A stretch of 64,000 nucleotides of DNA, from positions 4,972 through 68,971 of the forward strand of contig CAZYMU010000012.1 in assembly GCA_964648465.1 (NCBI GenBank), written 5' to 3'. The translations under genes were made by a program, and so were the position numbers. Shown here in pieces: positions 32,742-41,071 of the stretch (the first letter of the stretch is position 1; each line of letters begins with the position of its first letter). Under the pieces are notes generated by a model, which did not search any database, was not told the origin of the DNA, and saw only the letters and a list, made by a program, of their open reading frames with translations. Origin of the DNA: Aminicenans sp964648465 (GTDB taxonomy: Bacteria > Acidobacteriota > Aminicenantia > Aminicenantales > Aminicenantaceae).

Positions 32742-35093
32742 CTAAGCAATAAGCTTTTTAAGTATTGTGAGCGAGGCCTGCTTGGCCTGTTTTCCGCTTT
32801 CTTTTGTAGGACCTACGCATGACGGGCATCCTTCCTGGCACGGACAGGCTTCTATTGTTTTCATGCACTGTTTGAAAAGTTCTTTTTCAAGGTCAAATAG
32901 TGAAGGGCTTAAGCCTATGCCTCCAGGGAAATTGTCATAGATAAAGATATTTGGCTCGAAATCAATTCCTTCGGAAAAGATTGATCTTTCTTCATATGCG
33001 GCTAATTTACATGGGATGTTTTTTGGAGGAATAGACTTTCCAGTTGTATTATCACCAATTGAGACTCCGACATCATGAAGGTCGCACATCATGAAGAAAG
33101 GAGAGACGTTGTGAAGGCAGTATGCAAGGCCGAAGAGGCCGTTTATTTTCTGTTCTGGAGAGAACATGAGGGAATGGAAGATATGAGAAGGGACCGTAAG
33201 CCAGTAGGCTGTTGTGTGCATTTCGTTTTGGGGAAGACTTAGGTTACCTGCTCCTACGTTTTCCATCGTGTGGAATTTGATTTTTTTAAAGCCTACGACC
33301 TGTGTGGCCACATACACTTCTCCGTGGGATATCGAGCAGTTTTCAAGATTTTTTTTATCAAAGACATCGAGTATTTTAATTTTTGTGTAATCAATGGCGT
33401 CTGTGTAGTAATCGATGTCTGTTTTTTTGACATATGCCTTTCTCTGTTCAAAGTTCAGGTCTTCAACATAGTATTGTTCACCTTCACAGATGTAGATGGC
33501 TTTTGGGTGTAGTGATGTAAGAGACGAGCTGAAGTCCACTTCAGCAATAGCTTTAGCCTTGTCTGTTGTGTCCACAACAACAAAATTATCAGAGCTTATA
33601 CTTCTAAGGCTTACTCCGTCTGCAGGATAGGCGTCAGATGTCCAGAACCACTTGTCGTTTGAGTGATGAAGGAGTTTTTCATCCTCCAGGAAATTCAAGA
33701 TTTCATCAATCTCAAGGTGGCCGAATTTCTCTCCTTTTACAAATGGAAGTTCAAATGCGGCACATTCGATGTGACTGACAAGGACAGATAAATTATCAGG
33801 GTTTATAAGAGCTTTCTCAGGATTTTTTGAAAAAAAATAGTCAGGATTGTTGATGATGAACTGGTCGAGAGGAGAGCTCGTTGCGACCAGCACCGCTGCG
33901 GATTTTCCTGATTTCCTGCCGGCCCGCCCGGCCCTCTGCCAGGTGCTTGAAATACTTCCTGGATAGCCTGCGAGTGTGGCGACATCTAGACTTCCGATAT
34001 CAATCCCCAATTCTAGGGCATTTGTAGAGACGACTCCCAGTATTTTCCCTTCCCGCAGCCCTTTTTCTATTTCTCTTCTCTTTAAAGGAAGATAGCCTCC
34101 TCTATAGCCCCGGATCAGGCCTTCCTGATTAATATTTTGTTCAACATCCTCTTTAAGATAAGTGAGAAGAACTTCTGTGATAAGACGGCTACGAGCAAAA
34201 ACAATTGTCTGAAGGCCGTTCTTAAGGAAGACAGAGGCGACGCGACGTGTTTCATTAACGTAGGAACGACGAATGCCCAAAAGCTTATTAACCACAGGCG
34301 GATTGTAAAAAATGAAATATTTTTCTCCGCAGGGAGCTCCGTTATTATCAACAAGAGAGACCTCTTCTTCTGTCATTTTTTGTGCCAGTTCCTTGGGATT
34401 GGCGATAGTGGCTGAGCAGAGAATGAACTGTGGGGAAGATCCGTAAAATTTTGTGATTCTCTTAAGCCTTCTTAAGATATTCGCAAGGTGGCTGCCAAAG
34501 ATACCCCCGTAGCCGTGCAGCTCGTCAATTACAATGTATTTTAAGTTCTCGAAGAGTTTGATCCATTTTGTATGATGGGGAAGGATCCCTGTGTGCAGCA
34601 TGTCGGGATTAGTAAGAATTATATGTCCCCGTGCTCTTATAGCTTTTCTTGCATCCTGAGGAGTGTCGCCGTCATAGGTGAATATCCTGATCTCTTCAGG
34701 AAGTAGTTTGCTGGTCTCATCCAGTTCAGCTCTTTGGTCCTGGGCAAGAGCCTTGGTCGGAAACAGGTAAATTGAACGGGATGAAGGATTTTTCAGGATT
34801 GAATCCATTACAGGTAGATTATAACAGAGCGTTTTACCAGAAGCTGTAGGAGTGACAACAACTATATTTTTCCCTTCCTGTAGTAACTGCCAGGATAGAT
34901 GCTGATGTGTGTAGAGTTTTAAAAATCCTTTCTCTTTCAGAGCTTTTATGAGGGCGGGATGAATCCCGGGAGGATATTCTCTATAATGTCCTTCCTGAGC
35001 CGGGATACATTTAAATGCCGTAATAGAATATGTTTTATGGCCGATCTCTTTCAGTAATTCTAATGATTTGAGTAAATTTTCATCTCGCTTCAT
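32742..35093 (-). CDS. DEAD/DEAH-box helicase, MrfA (YprA) family with DUF1998
   Basis: A superfamily 2 helicase of about 783 residues. Motifs in order: Walker A TPTASGKT (about 80-87), FPTKALAQDQ (Ia), NPDMLH, Walker B IDELHG, SATIANP (III), TNALELGIDIGSLD and QRAGRAGRKSG (VI). The C-terminal MrfA domain (DUF1998) holds the four-cysteine zinc motif CPCQEGCPSC near the end. Bacillus subtilis MrfA works with the nuclease MrfB in repair of mitomycin C damage. Here it is divergent from uvrA, which supports a repair role. The ATG at 35093 (GGTG upstream) is preferred over a GTG at 35102. No mrfB is adjacent. Confidence 0.87.
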   Translation of the reverse strand: MKRDENLLKSLELLKEIGHKTYSITAFKCIPAQEGHYREYPPGIHPALIKALKEKGFLKLYTHQHLSWQLLQEGKNIVVVTPTASGKTLCYNLPVMDSILKNPSSRSIYLFPTKALAQDQRAELDETSKLLPEEIRIFTYDGDTPQDARKAIRARGHIILTNPDMLHTGILPHHTKWIKLFENLKYIVIDELHGYGGIFGSHLANILRRLKRITKFYGSSPQFILCSATIANPKELAQKMTEEEVSLVDNNGAPCGEKYFIFYNPPVVNKLLGIRRSYVNETRRVASVFLKNGLQTIVFARSRLITEVLLTYLKEDVEQNINQEGLIRGYRGGYLPLKRREIEKGLREGKILGVVSTNALELGIDIGSLDVATLAGYPGSISSTWQRAGRAGRKSGKSAAVLVATSSPLDQFIINNPDYFFSKNPEKALINPDNLSVLVSHIECAAFELPFVKGEKFGHLEIDEILNFLEDEKLLHHSNDKWFWTSDAYPADGVSLRSISSDNFVVVDTTDKAKAIAEVDFSSSLTSLHPKAIYICEGEQYYVEDLNFEQRKAYVKKTDIDYYTDAIDYTKIKILDVFDKKNLENCSISHGEVYVATQVVGFKKIKFHTMENVGAGNLSLPQNEMHTTAYWLTVPSHIFHSLMFSPEQKINGLFGLAYCLHNVSPFFMMCDLHDVGVSIGDNTTGKSIPPKNIPCKLAAYEERSIFSEGIDFEPNIFIYDNFPGGIGLSPSLFDLEKELFKQCMKTIEACPCQEGCPSCVGPTKESGKQAKQASLTILKKLIA

Positions 35094-35127
35094 TTTTGAC
35101 ACCTGATATGCTGAATGGTCTGTAAAT

Positions 35128-35157
35128 ATATTATTATTTTTATAGGGAAATGGTCAA
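35128..35157 (-). promoter_or_regulatory. Possible promoter for the MrfA-like helicase
   Basis: On the minus strand: TTGACC (35152-35157), 18-base spacer, TAATAT (35128-35133). The predicted start of transcription is near 35121. Confidence 0.45.
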
Positions 35158-35188
35158 TGAAAAACAATAATGCATTTCATTTTCTTTC

Positions 35189-35216
35189 TTGTATGGTATG
35201 GCAGGTGTGTTAAAAT
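35189..35216 (+). promoter_or_regulatory. Possible promoter for uvrA
   Basis: TTGTAT (35189-35194), 16-base spacer, TAAAAT (35211-35216). Eight bases separate the -10 box from the uvrA ATG at 35225, so the transcript would be leaderless. The -35 match is weak. No LexA-like box was recognised. Confidence 0.35.
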
Positions 35217-35224
35217 GTTGTATT

Positions 35225-37747
35225 ATGCTCCGAGAGATACGTATAAGGAAAGCTGCACAGCATAATCTGAAACAGATCGATGTTGATCTTCCTCGAAATA
35301 GTCTTGTTGTAATCACTGGGCCAAGCGGTTCAGGGAAATCTTCTCTTGCATTTGATACCCTGTTTGCTGAAGGTCAGAGGCGCTATATCGGATGTCTTTC
35401 TGCCTATGCCCGCCAGTATATCGAGCAGATGGAAAAGCCCGAAGTTGAATCAATAGAAGGAATATCTCCTTCTATTTCTATCGATCAGAGGACTATTTCG
35501 TCAAATCCCCGGTCCACTGTTGGAACTATAACAGAAAGTTATGATTATTTGAGATTGCTTTTTGCCAGAGTTGGAGTTCCTCACTGCCCGATTTGTGGGC
35601 GAAAAGTTAGTTCGCAGACTCCTCAGCAGATTTTACAAACAATTCTCGATACTTCGCATGGAGAGAAGATTAAAGTTCTTTCTCCGGTTGTTAAGGGTCG
35701 CAAGGGCGAATACAATAAACTTTTCGACAGGCTGAGAAAGAAAGGATTCCTGCGTATTCGAGCTGACGGTGAGTTCAGGGAGTTGGACGAGGACATTATT
35801 TTAGAGAAGACAAAGAAACACAATATCGAAGTTTTGGTGGATGAAATTAAGATTTCTTCCTTTATGCAGGACAGACTGAAAGAGGCTGTTGGAATAGCAT
35901 TGGATATGTCGGATGGTGACCTCCTTGTCATGAAACTAAATGGAAAAGAAAAATATTATTCTTTAAAACTGCTTTGTCCTTACTGCGAGATCAGTTTGCC
36001 TGAGCTTGAGCCACGTTCTTTCTCATTTAATAGTCCTTATGGAGCCTGTCTTAGCTGTAATGGTCTCGGCTTCCAAAGAAGGTTGAATAAATGGGGGGAA
36101 GCGGAGCTTACCGAGGAAGTTTGCCAGATTTGTAGGGGAAGCCGGTTAAGAAAAGAGAGCTTGGCAGTGAAAGTTGGCGGCAAAGATATTTTTGAATTAA
36201 GTTCTCTTCCGGTGAATAGATTGATCGAAAAACTTTCTTCGTTGATATTTTATTCATCTCAAGAAATTATAGCTTCAAGAATACAGAAAGAAATTCTATC
36301 CCGCCTCCAGGTCATGAAGGATCTTGGGATGCCATACCTGCAGCTCAGCCGGACAAGTTCTTCCCTTTCAGGTGGAGAAGCAAGAAGAGTCAGGCTTGCA
36401 GCCCAGGTAGGTGCACGTTTGCGAGGTGTTCTTTATGTGCTGGATGAACCGACTATTGGTCTTCATCAGAGGGATAACAAGAAACTGATTTCGTTATTGA
36501 AAGAAATCAGGGATGAAGGAAATTCGATTGTTGTCGTTGAACATGATGAACAGACAATTCGTTCTGCTGATTTTATTTTGGATTTGGGTCCTGGTGCCGG
36601 TGAAAAAGGAGGCATAAAGGTTGCTGAAGGAAATATTAAAGAGCTTCTTTCTTCTTCGGAGTCATTAACATCTAAATATCTGCGTGGCGAAAAGAGTATT
36701 CCTGTTCCACAGAAACGAAGAGAGCCGAAGGGCTGGTTAACTATTTTAAGGGCGGCGGAACATAACTTAAAGAATATTGATGTCAGGATTCCTTTATCCG
36801 TGATGACTGTCATCACGGGAGTGTCTGGTTCAGGAAAGAGTACGATTGTCTATGATATTTTGTATAAGAAACTTTTGAACGTATTCTATAAGGCCAAGCA
36901 AAAACCAGGGAAACATGAGTCGATACTTGGACTTGACCAACTCGACAAGGTTATTTCCGTGGACCAGAGACCTATTGGCCGCACACCTCGCTCAAATCCG
37001 GCAACATATATTGGGCTTTTTAGTTCTTTAAGACAGCTATTCGCAATGACTCAGGAATCAAGAATAAGGGGTTATTCACCAGCCCGGTTCAGCTTTAACC
37101 TGCCTGGAGGGCGCTGTGAGGAATGTCATGGAGCAGGTTCCAGAAAAATTGAGATGCATTTTTTACCAGATGTTTTTGTGATTTGCGATCGGTGTGGGGG
37201 AAAGCGGTACAATAAGGAAACACTCTCGGTTCGCTATAAAGGGAAGAACATAGCGGATTATCTTGACATGACTGTCAATGAGGCTTATGGATATCTTAAA
37301 GTACACCCTATTATCGGTAGGAAGCTGGCCATATTGAAAAGGGTGGGCTTAGGATATATCAGGTTGGGTCAGCCCGCTCCTACATTGTCTGGTGGAGAAG
37401 CTCAACGGATAAAGTTGACCAAAGAATTGAGTCGAAAAAATACAGGGAAAACGTTATATCTTTTAGATGAACCTACAACAGGACTTCATTTTGATGATGT
37501 GAATAAGCTTCTTGAAGTTCTCTCAGAACTTGTAGTATTGGGAAATTCTGTTGTTGTTATTGAGCATAACCTTGAAGTTATCAAGTATTCAGACTATATT
37601 ATTGATTTAGGGCCTGAGGGAGGAGAAAGAGGTGGATGGATTGTTACCCAGGGGCCTCCAGAAGATGTGGCTGAGGCGGAAAATTCGTATACAGCCAAAT
37701 TCTTGAAGAAAGTCTTAGCCGGAGAGTATGGAAAAGCTTTCGTGTAA
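35225..37747 (+). CDS. uvrA: Excinuclease ABC subunit A, short form
   Basis: DNA-damage recognition ATPase of nucleotide excision repair. It has two ABC modules: Walker A GPSGSGKS (32-39) with signature LSGGEARRVRL and Walker B YVLDEPTIGLH, then GVSGSGKST with LSGGEAQRIKL and YLLDEPTTGLH. Zinc cysteines CPICG, CPYC/CLSC and the later C-x2-C-GAG plus C-x2-C-GG motif are present. At 840 residues it is about 100 shorter than usual UvrA (about 940): the stretch between CNGLG and CQICRGSRL is only about 20 residues, where Escherichia coli has over 100. The UvrB-interaction region before it looks present. The ATG at 35225 is preferred over the TTG at 35189. Confidence 0.93.
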   Translation: MLREIRIRKAAQHNLKQIDVDLPRNSLVVITGPSGSGKSSLAFDTLFAEGQRRYIGCLSAYARQYIEQMEKPEVESIEGISPSISIDQRTISSNPRSTVGTITESYDYLRLLFARVGVPHCPICGRKVSSQTPQQILQTILDTSHGEKIKVLSPVVKGRKGEYNKLFDRLRKKGFLRIRADGEFRELDEDIILEKTKKHNIEVLVDEIKISSFMQDRLKEAVGIALDMSDGDLLVMKLNGKEKYYSLKLLCPYCEISLPELEPRSFSFNSPYGACLSCNGLGFQRRLNKWGEAELTEEVCQICRGSRLRKESLAVKVGGKDIFELSSLPVNRLIEKLSSLIFYSSQEIIASRIQKEILSRLQVMKDLGMPYLQLSRTSSSLSGGEARRVRLAAQVGARLRGVLYVLDEPTIGLHQRDNKKLISLLKEIRDEGNSIVVVEHDEQTIRSADFILDLGPGAGEKGGIKVAEGNIKELLSSSESLTSKYLRGEKSIPVPQKRREPKGWLTILRAAEHNLKNIDVRIPLSVMTVITGVSGSGKSTIVYDILYKKLLNVFYKAKQKPGKHESILGLDQLDKVISVDQRPIGRTPRSNPATYIGLFSSLRQLFAMTQESRIRGYSPARFSFNLPGGRCEECHGAGSRKIEMHFLPDVFVICDRCGGKRYNKETLSVRYKGKNIADYLDMTVNEAYGYLKVHPIIGRKLAILKRVGLGYIRLGQPAPTLSGGEAQRIKLTKELSRKNTGKTLYLLDEPTTGLHFDDVNKLLEVLSELVVLGNSVVVIEHNLEVIKYSDYIIDLGPEGGERGGWIVTQGPPEDVAEAENSYTAKFLKKVLAGEYGKAFV

Positions 37748-37815
37748 CAGAATGTTTTACTAAGGTTAATTGCAAGAGAGTCTATATATAAAGAAGCAAT
37801 TGAGAGGAACAAAAT

Positions 37816-38811
37816 ATGGCATTTAAAGACATCCCGGGAAATGGCCGAGTTAAAAAAGTGCTGCAGAAGGCCTTGCTGAAAAACAGAGTACCAAATTCTC
37901 TTCTTTTTTGCGGCCCCGATGGTGTTGGCAAGAAGGATGTTGCTTTGGTCGTTGCTAAAGCTATGAACTGCCGGGAGAAAAAGGGTGATGCTTGTGAATT
38001 ATGCACATCATGCAGGGCGATAAACAGAGGGAATTTTCCAGATGTCTTGGTTATATCTCCAGTTAAGGGTGTTCTTAAGATTGACCAAATGAGAGATCTG
38101 AAGCATATAGCTTATTTCAAGCCCATGGGAGGAAAGAAAAGAATTTTTATTATTGAAAATGCTGAAAAGATGAATGAGGAGGCATCGAATTCTCTTCTTA
38201 AAATATTGGAAGAACCTCCATTATTTTCTCATGTCATACTTATTACAAAGAATCCATTTATGATTGCATCGACAATTAAATCACGCTGTCAGACTTTATC
38301 TTTCCTGCCTATTTCAAGAGAAGATATTGAAAACGAGCTTGTTGTAGAAAAAGGATATGAAAGAAAAAAAGCAAGGATAATTTCCCTAATTGTCCAGGGG
38401 AATAGAGAGCTGGCTGTGAGTTTAGAATGGGAACATGTGCAATCTAAAAGGAAAGAGGCATGGGAACTTTTTCAGTCTCTTCTTAAGAAGGAAAAAATTT
38501 CTTCTTTCTTAAAGAATTACGCATATAAGCAAAGGGAGCTTATTGAAAAAGACCTAGAACAGATTTTAGAGATTGTTTCATCGTTTTGCCGTGATCTTAT
38601 TCTTGTAAAGGAGAAAGGAGATGTCAGTTTCATGATAAATGCAGATTACGAAGAAGAAATACAGAGGGTGGAGAAATTTATAAAGTTTGAGAGATGCATG
38701 GATTTTCTTTCGAAGATTGAGCATGCGCTCTATGGTTTGGAAAAAAATATAAATATTAATTTGCTCGTAAGTTCGACATTTTTAAATTTAATGGAATGTG
38801 AAAATGCCTAA
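37816..38811 (+). CDS. holB: DNA polymerase III subunit delta'
   Basis: Clamp-loader subunit of the AAA+ family. The 331 residues have LLFCGPDGVGKKDVALVVAKAMNC (P-loop region), a zinc module with cysteines in CREKKGDACELCTSCRAI, EEASNSLLKILEEPP (the SRC-family sensor region) and IKSRCQTLSF (SRC motif). Its end overlaps the ricT start, and the holB-ricT pairing is the same as holB-yaaT in Bacillus. Confidence 0.92.
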   Translation: MAFKDIPGNGRVKKVLQKALLKNRVPNSLLFCGPDGVGKKDVALVVAKAMNCREKKGDACELCTSCRAINRGNFPDVLVISPVKGVLKIDQMRDLKHIAYFKPMGGKKRIFIIENAEKMNEEASNSLLKILEEPPLFSHVILITKNPFMIASTIKSRCQTLSFLPISREDIENELVVEKGYERKKARIISLIVQGNRELAVSLEWEHVQSKRKEAWELFQSLLKKEKISSFLKNYAYKQRELIEKDLEQILEIVSSFCRDLILVKEKGDVSFMINADYEEEIQRVEKFIKFERCMDFLSKIEHALYGLEKNININLLVSSTFLNLMECENA

Positions 38812-39484
38812 GATTATACGTGTAGTTTCAAAGAGATCGAGAAAGGTTTTTCGTGCCTTGAATCCTGATAAAGACCTTAAGAAAGGCGAAATATGCATAA
38901 TTGAATCCGGCTTTGGAGGGGATCTGGCAGAAGTTATCGATGTATCAAGCGAAATATGCTCTTTTTCTAAGTCTGGAAAGGATGCAGTTAAGGTTCTCCG
39001 TAGGGCGACTGAAGAGGACGAAAAAAAAATCAGATGGATTGAAAAGAAGGAGCATAAAGCCTTTGAATTCTGTCTAAAAAGGATCAAGGAAAGACATCTC
39101 TCTATGAAGCTAGTCATAGTGCGATACTTTTTTAATGCAAAGAAGGCGATATTCTATTACACTGCGGAGGGCCGTATTGATTTCAGGCAGCTTGTAAAAG
39201 ATCTAGCTAAAGAGTTTAAGATGCGGATTGAAATGCGGCAGATCGGAGTCAGAGATGAAGCCAAAATGATCGGGGGGCTGGGTGTTTGTGGAAGAACTCT
39301 CTGTTGTGAAAGTTTTTTAAAGAATTTTGAACCTGTAACTATTCAGAAAGCTAAGAAACAGCAAATCGTTATAAACCCGACGAAAATTTCTGGCCTTTGC
39401 GGACGACTGATGTGCTGCCTGGCTTTTGAAGATAAAAGCAGGGGCCGTATGTATACAGAAGAAGAAAAAGTAGAAGAAGATTAA
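38804..39484 (+). CDS. ricT: PSP1-domain protein RicT (YaaT family)
   Basis: In Bacillus RicT forms the Ric (Y) complex with RicA and RicF and steers RNase Y mRNA processing. The 226 residues contain the PSP1 C-terminal domain with the highly conserved MIGGLGVCGRTLCCESFL and ISGLCGRLMCCLAFE motifs, whose cysteines bind an iron-sulfur cluster in the Bacillus complex. The start is ATG at 38804 (or GTG 38798), overlapping holB by 8 bases. RicA/RicF genes were not seen in this window. Confidence 0.9.
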   Translation: MPKIIRVVSKRSRKVFRALNPDKDLKKGEICIIESGFGGDLAEVIDVSSEICSFSKSGKDAVKVLRRATEEDEKKIRWIEKKEHKAFEFCLKRIKERHLSMKLVIVRYFFNAKKAIFYYTAEGRIDFRQLVKDLAKEFKMRIEMRQIGVRDEAKMIGGLGVCGRTLCCESFLKNFEPVTIQKAKKQQIVINPTKISGLCGRLMCCLAFEDKSRGRMYTEEEKVEED

Positions 39485-39510
39485 ACTATAAGCACGTTAT
39501 TGTAGGCTGG

Positions 39511-39532
39511 ATTCTTAGGTTTTACTGAGAAT
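39511..39532. terminator. Hairpin between convergent ricT and anti-sigma genes
   Basis: ATTCTTAG (39511-39518) pairs with CTGAGAAT (39525-39532), one G-T pair, around a GTTTTA loop. It is followed by a moderately T-rich stretch. Possibly a bidirectional terminator; weak evidence. Confidence 0.3.
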
Positions 39533-39538
39533 TTAAGA

Positions 39539-40189
39539 TTATTGGTTTGGATGAATCATAAATTGAACCCTGCTTGAGACAGCTATAAGAGTTCCTTCAG
39601 GAGAAAACGCTTTTACCTGCCAGGAATATTTTTCACCTGCCACCATAAGTTCTTTTATGTCTTCAGGGAGAGAAATATAATTGTTTTTAGTAGTGGTGTT
39701 CCATAATAGTGTATGATTATAAATATATACTTTGTATTCTATGTTTTTTCCCTCGCTTTTCCATTTGAACTGAGATGGGATGGTTTTGATATTGATTACC
39801 GGAGAAATTAGAGTCACAGACCCGCCTCTAACAAGATCTTCGTTTATGAAAAAATGGGGTGATGTTGTCTTAAGCATTGGTAAAATACCGAAGACAACAA
39901 TAAGCGCTAATGTGGCAGTTGCTGTAGCCATAGCCCACTGTTTTGGAGTGAGGCAATCGATAAGATGTTCAAACAAGGGCACTCTTTTTACTTTTTCATG
40001 TCCATATATATCCTGGAAAATTGCGTTCCCTTTGTTTTTAATGACTGAAATGAGTTCATCTTTTTCAACCATTTTTTCGAAACATTGAGGACAATTAAAA
40101 TAATGTTCCTCAAATTTCTTTTTTTCGTTTTCACTGAGCTTGTTCAGTAAATAATTATCAATCAGGTCTTCATGTTTGTGTTTTCTCAT
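39539..40189 (-). CDS. Zinc-finger anti-sigma factor with membrane anchor
   Basis: A 216-residue protein with a cytoplasmic N-terminal anti-sigma zinc motif, His-x3-Cys-x2-Cys (HYFNCPQC, His29/Cys33/Cys36), one transmembrane helix (about 90-110) and an extracytoplasmic part (about 115-216) that looks like a beta-sandwich (PSQFKWKSEGKNIEYKVYIYN; YSWQVKAFSPEG), of the kind found in Ig/FnIII-like folds. It lies 62 bases downstream of the sigma factor gene on the same strand, so it is the likely cognate anti-sigma factor with a sensory outer domain. The signal is unknown. Confidence 0.85.
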   Translation of the reverse strand: MRKHKHEDLIDNYLLNKLSENEKKKFEEHYFNCPQCFEKMVEKDELISVIKNKGNAIFQDIYGHEKVKRVPLFEHLIDCLTPKQWAMATATATLALIVVFGILPMLKTTSPHFFINEDLVRGGSVTLISPVINIKTIPSQFKWKSEGKNIEYKVYIYNHTLLWNTTTKNNYISLPEDIKELMVAGEKYSWQVKAFSPEGTLIAVSSRVQFMIHPNQ

Positions 40190-40251
40190 TGCACTTACCT
40201 TTTTTTTAATCTCAATAGTTTAGTCGATCAAATCATAAAAATACGGAAAAA

Positions 40252-40761
40252 TCATTTTTTTATCATTTTTTTCAATAATTTATGAGCATAATTAACTCTT
40301 TCGCTGACGCGGCGGGGTGAAATACCTAGTCTCTTGGCAGTTTCCTGCCTCGAAAGTTCCATATAATAATAAAGGTATAGGACCTCCTTGTATTTAGGTT
40401 TCAATTTTTCTATAGCTTTTGCTATGGATTCAGATCTTTCTTTGTTTTCGATTTGTTCATGAGGTTGTGGTAAAGGCTTGGGCTCGGGTGCATATTTCAG
40501 TACTTTGCTCTTTTTCCTGATATGGTCGATTATCCTGCGGCTTGTAATTGTAAATATAAATGTTCCAATAGATGATTCTCCTCGAAATTCCCCCTTTTCT
40601 ATTTTTTCTATTACGTTGATCATGATTTCATCAACTACATCTTCCCAGTCAGGAGTGCGTGTACCTAGAGATCTTTTGACTCTAAAACTTACAACAGGTT
40701 TGAATTTAGTTATGATTTCTTCAATGTTGAGATTATTATCTGTTTTTTCCACTTTTTTCAT
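40252..40761 (-). CDS. ECF-type RNA polymerase sigma factor
   Basis: A 169-residue sigma70 family member with region 2 (VVDEIMINVIEKIEKGEFRGESSIGTFIFTITSRRIIDHIRKKSK) and region 4 (LKPKYKEVLYLYYYMELSRQETAKRLGISPRRVSERVNYAHKLLKK) separated by a Pro-rich linker. Regions 1 and 3 are absent, as for ECF factors. The anti-sigma gene follows. The best promoter upstream (40762-40790) abuts the ATG, which makes either that promoter or this start doubtful. Genes controlled by it are unknown. Confidence 0.9.
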   Translation of the reverse strand: MKKVEKTDNNLNIEEIITKFKPVVSFRVKRSLGTRTPDWEDVVDEIMINVIEKIEKGEFRGESSIGTFIFTITSRRIIDHIRKKSKVLKYAPEPKPLPQPHEQIENKERSESIAKAIEKLKPKYKEVLYLYYYMELSRQETAKRLGISPRRVSERVNYAHKLLKKMIKK

Positions 40762-40790
40762 ATTATATAGTCAGATTGTGATATTGACAA
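40762..40790 (-). promoter_or_regulatory. Promoter-like sequence abutting the ECF sigma start codon
   Basis: On the minus strand: TTGTCA (40785-40790), 17-base spacer, consensus TATAAT (40762-40767). The -10 box touches the ATG at 40761, so transcription would begin inside the gene. Either it is not used, or translation starts further in. The same bases read on the plus strand contain TTGACA (40784-40789), which could serve the HD-GYP side with a weak -10 (TTTAAT, 40809-40814, 19-base spacer). Confidence 0.4.
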
Positions 40791-40860
40791 GAGGTGATTT
40801 TCAATCTTTTTAATTTTAGAGCGACTAATAATTTTGCTGCTAGAGAATGGAGGAAGGTCC

Positions 40861-41028
40861 ATGAATATGGAAAAACATGAAAACAAGGTTTTAGTGTTTA
40901 ATAACGAGAACGATTTCTATTGTTTAATTGAAAAAAACCTCAAAAAGCATGGTTTCGAACTTTTGAATACTTTGCCCTTGATTTCTAAGGAAAGCAGCTG
41001 TGGAGCCTCATTTTTAGGGGCTTATTAG
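40861..41028 (+). CDS. Small protein resembling the first part of a receiver domain
   Basis: A 55-residue frame with a strong AGGAGG-like site (ATGGAGGAAGGTCC) before the ATG. Residues 8-36 (NKVLVFNNENDFYCLIEKNLKKHGFELLN) look like the first strand and helix of a response-regulator receiver domain, but the frame then stops. The HD-GYP gene starts 44 bases later in another frame. It may be the remains of a receiver once joined to the HD-GYP protein, a real small protein, or a leader cistron. Frame 1 stays readable for about 40 codons past the stop, so a single-base change could be involved. Confidence 0.4.
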   Translation: MNMEKHENKVLVFNNENDFYCLIEKNLKKHGFELLNTLPLISKESSCGASFLGAY

Positions 41029-41071
41029 AGATTTATGTTTTTTGAAAAGATTCAAGAGTTAAAGGAAAGAA

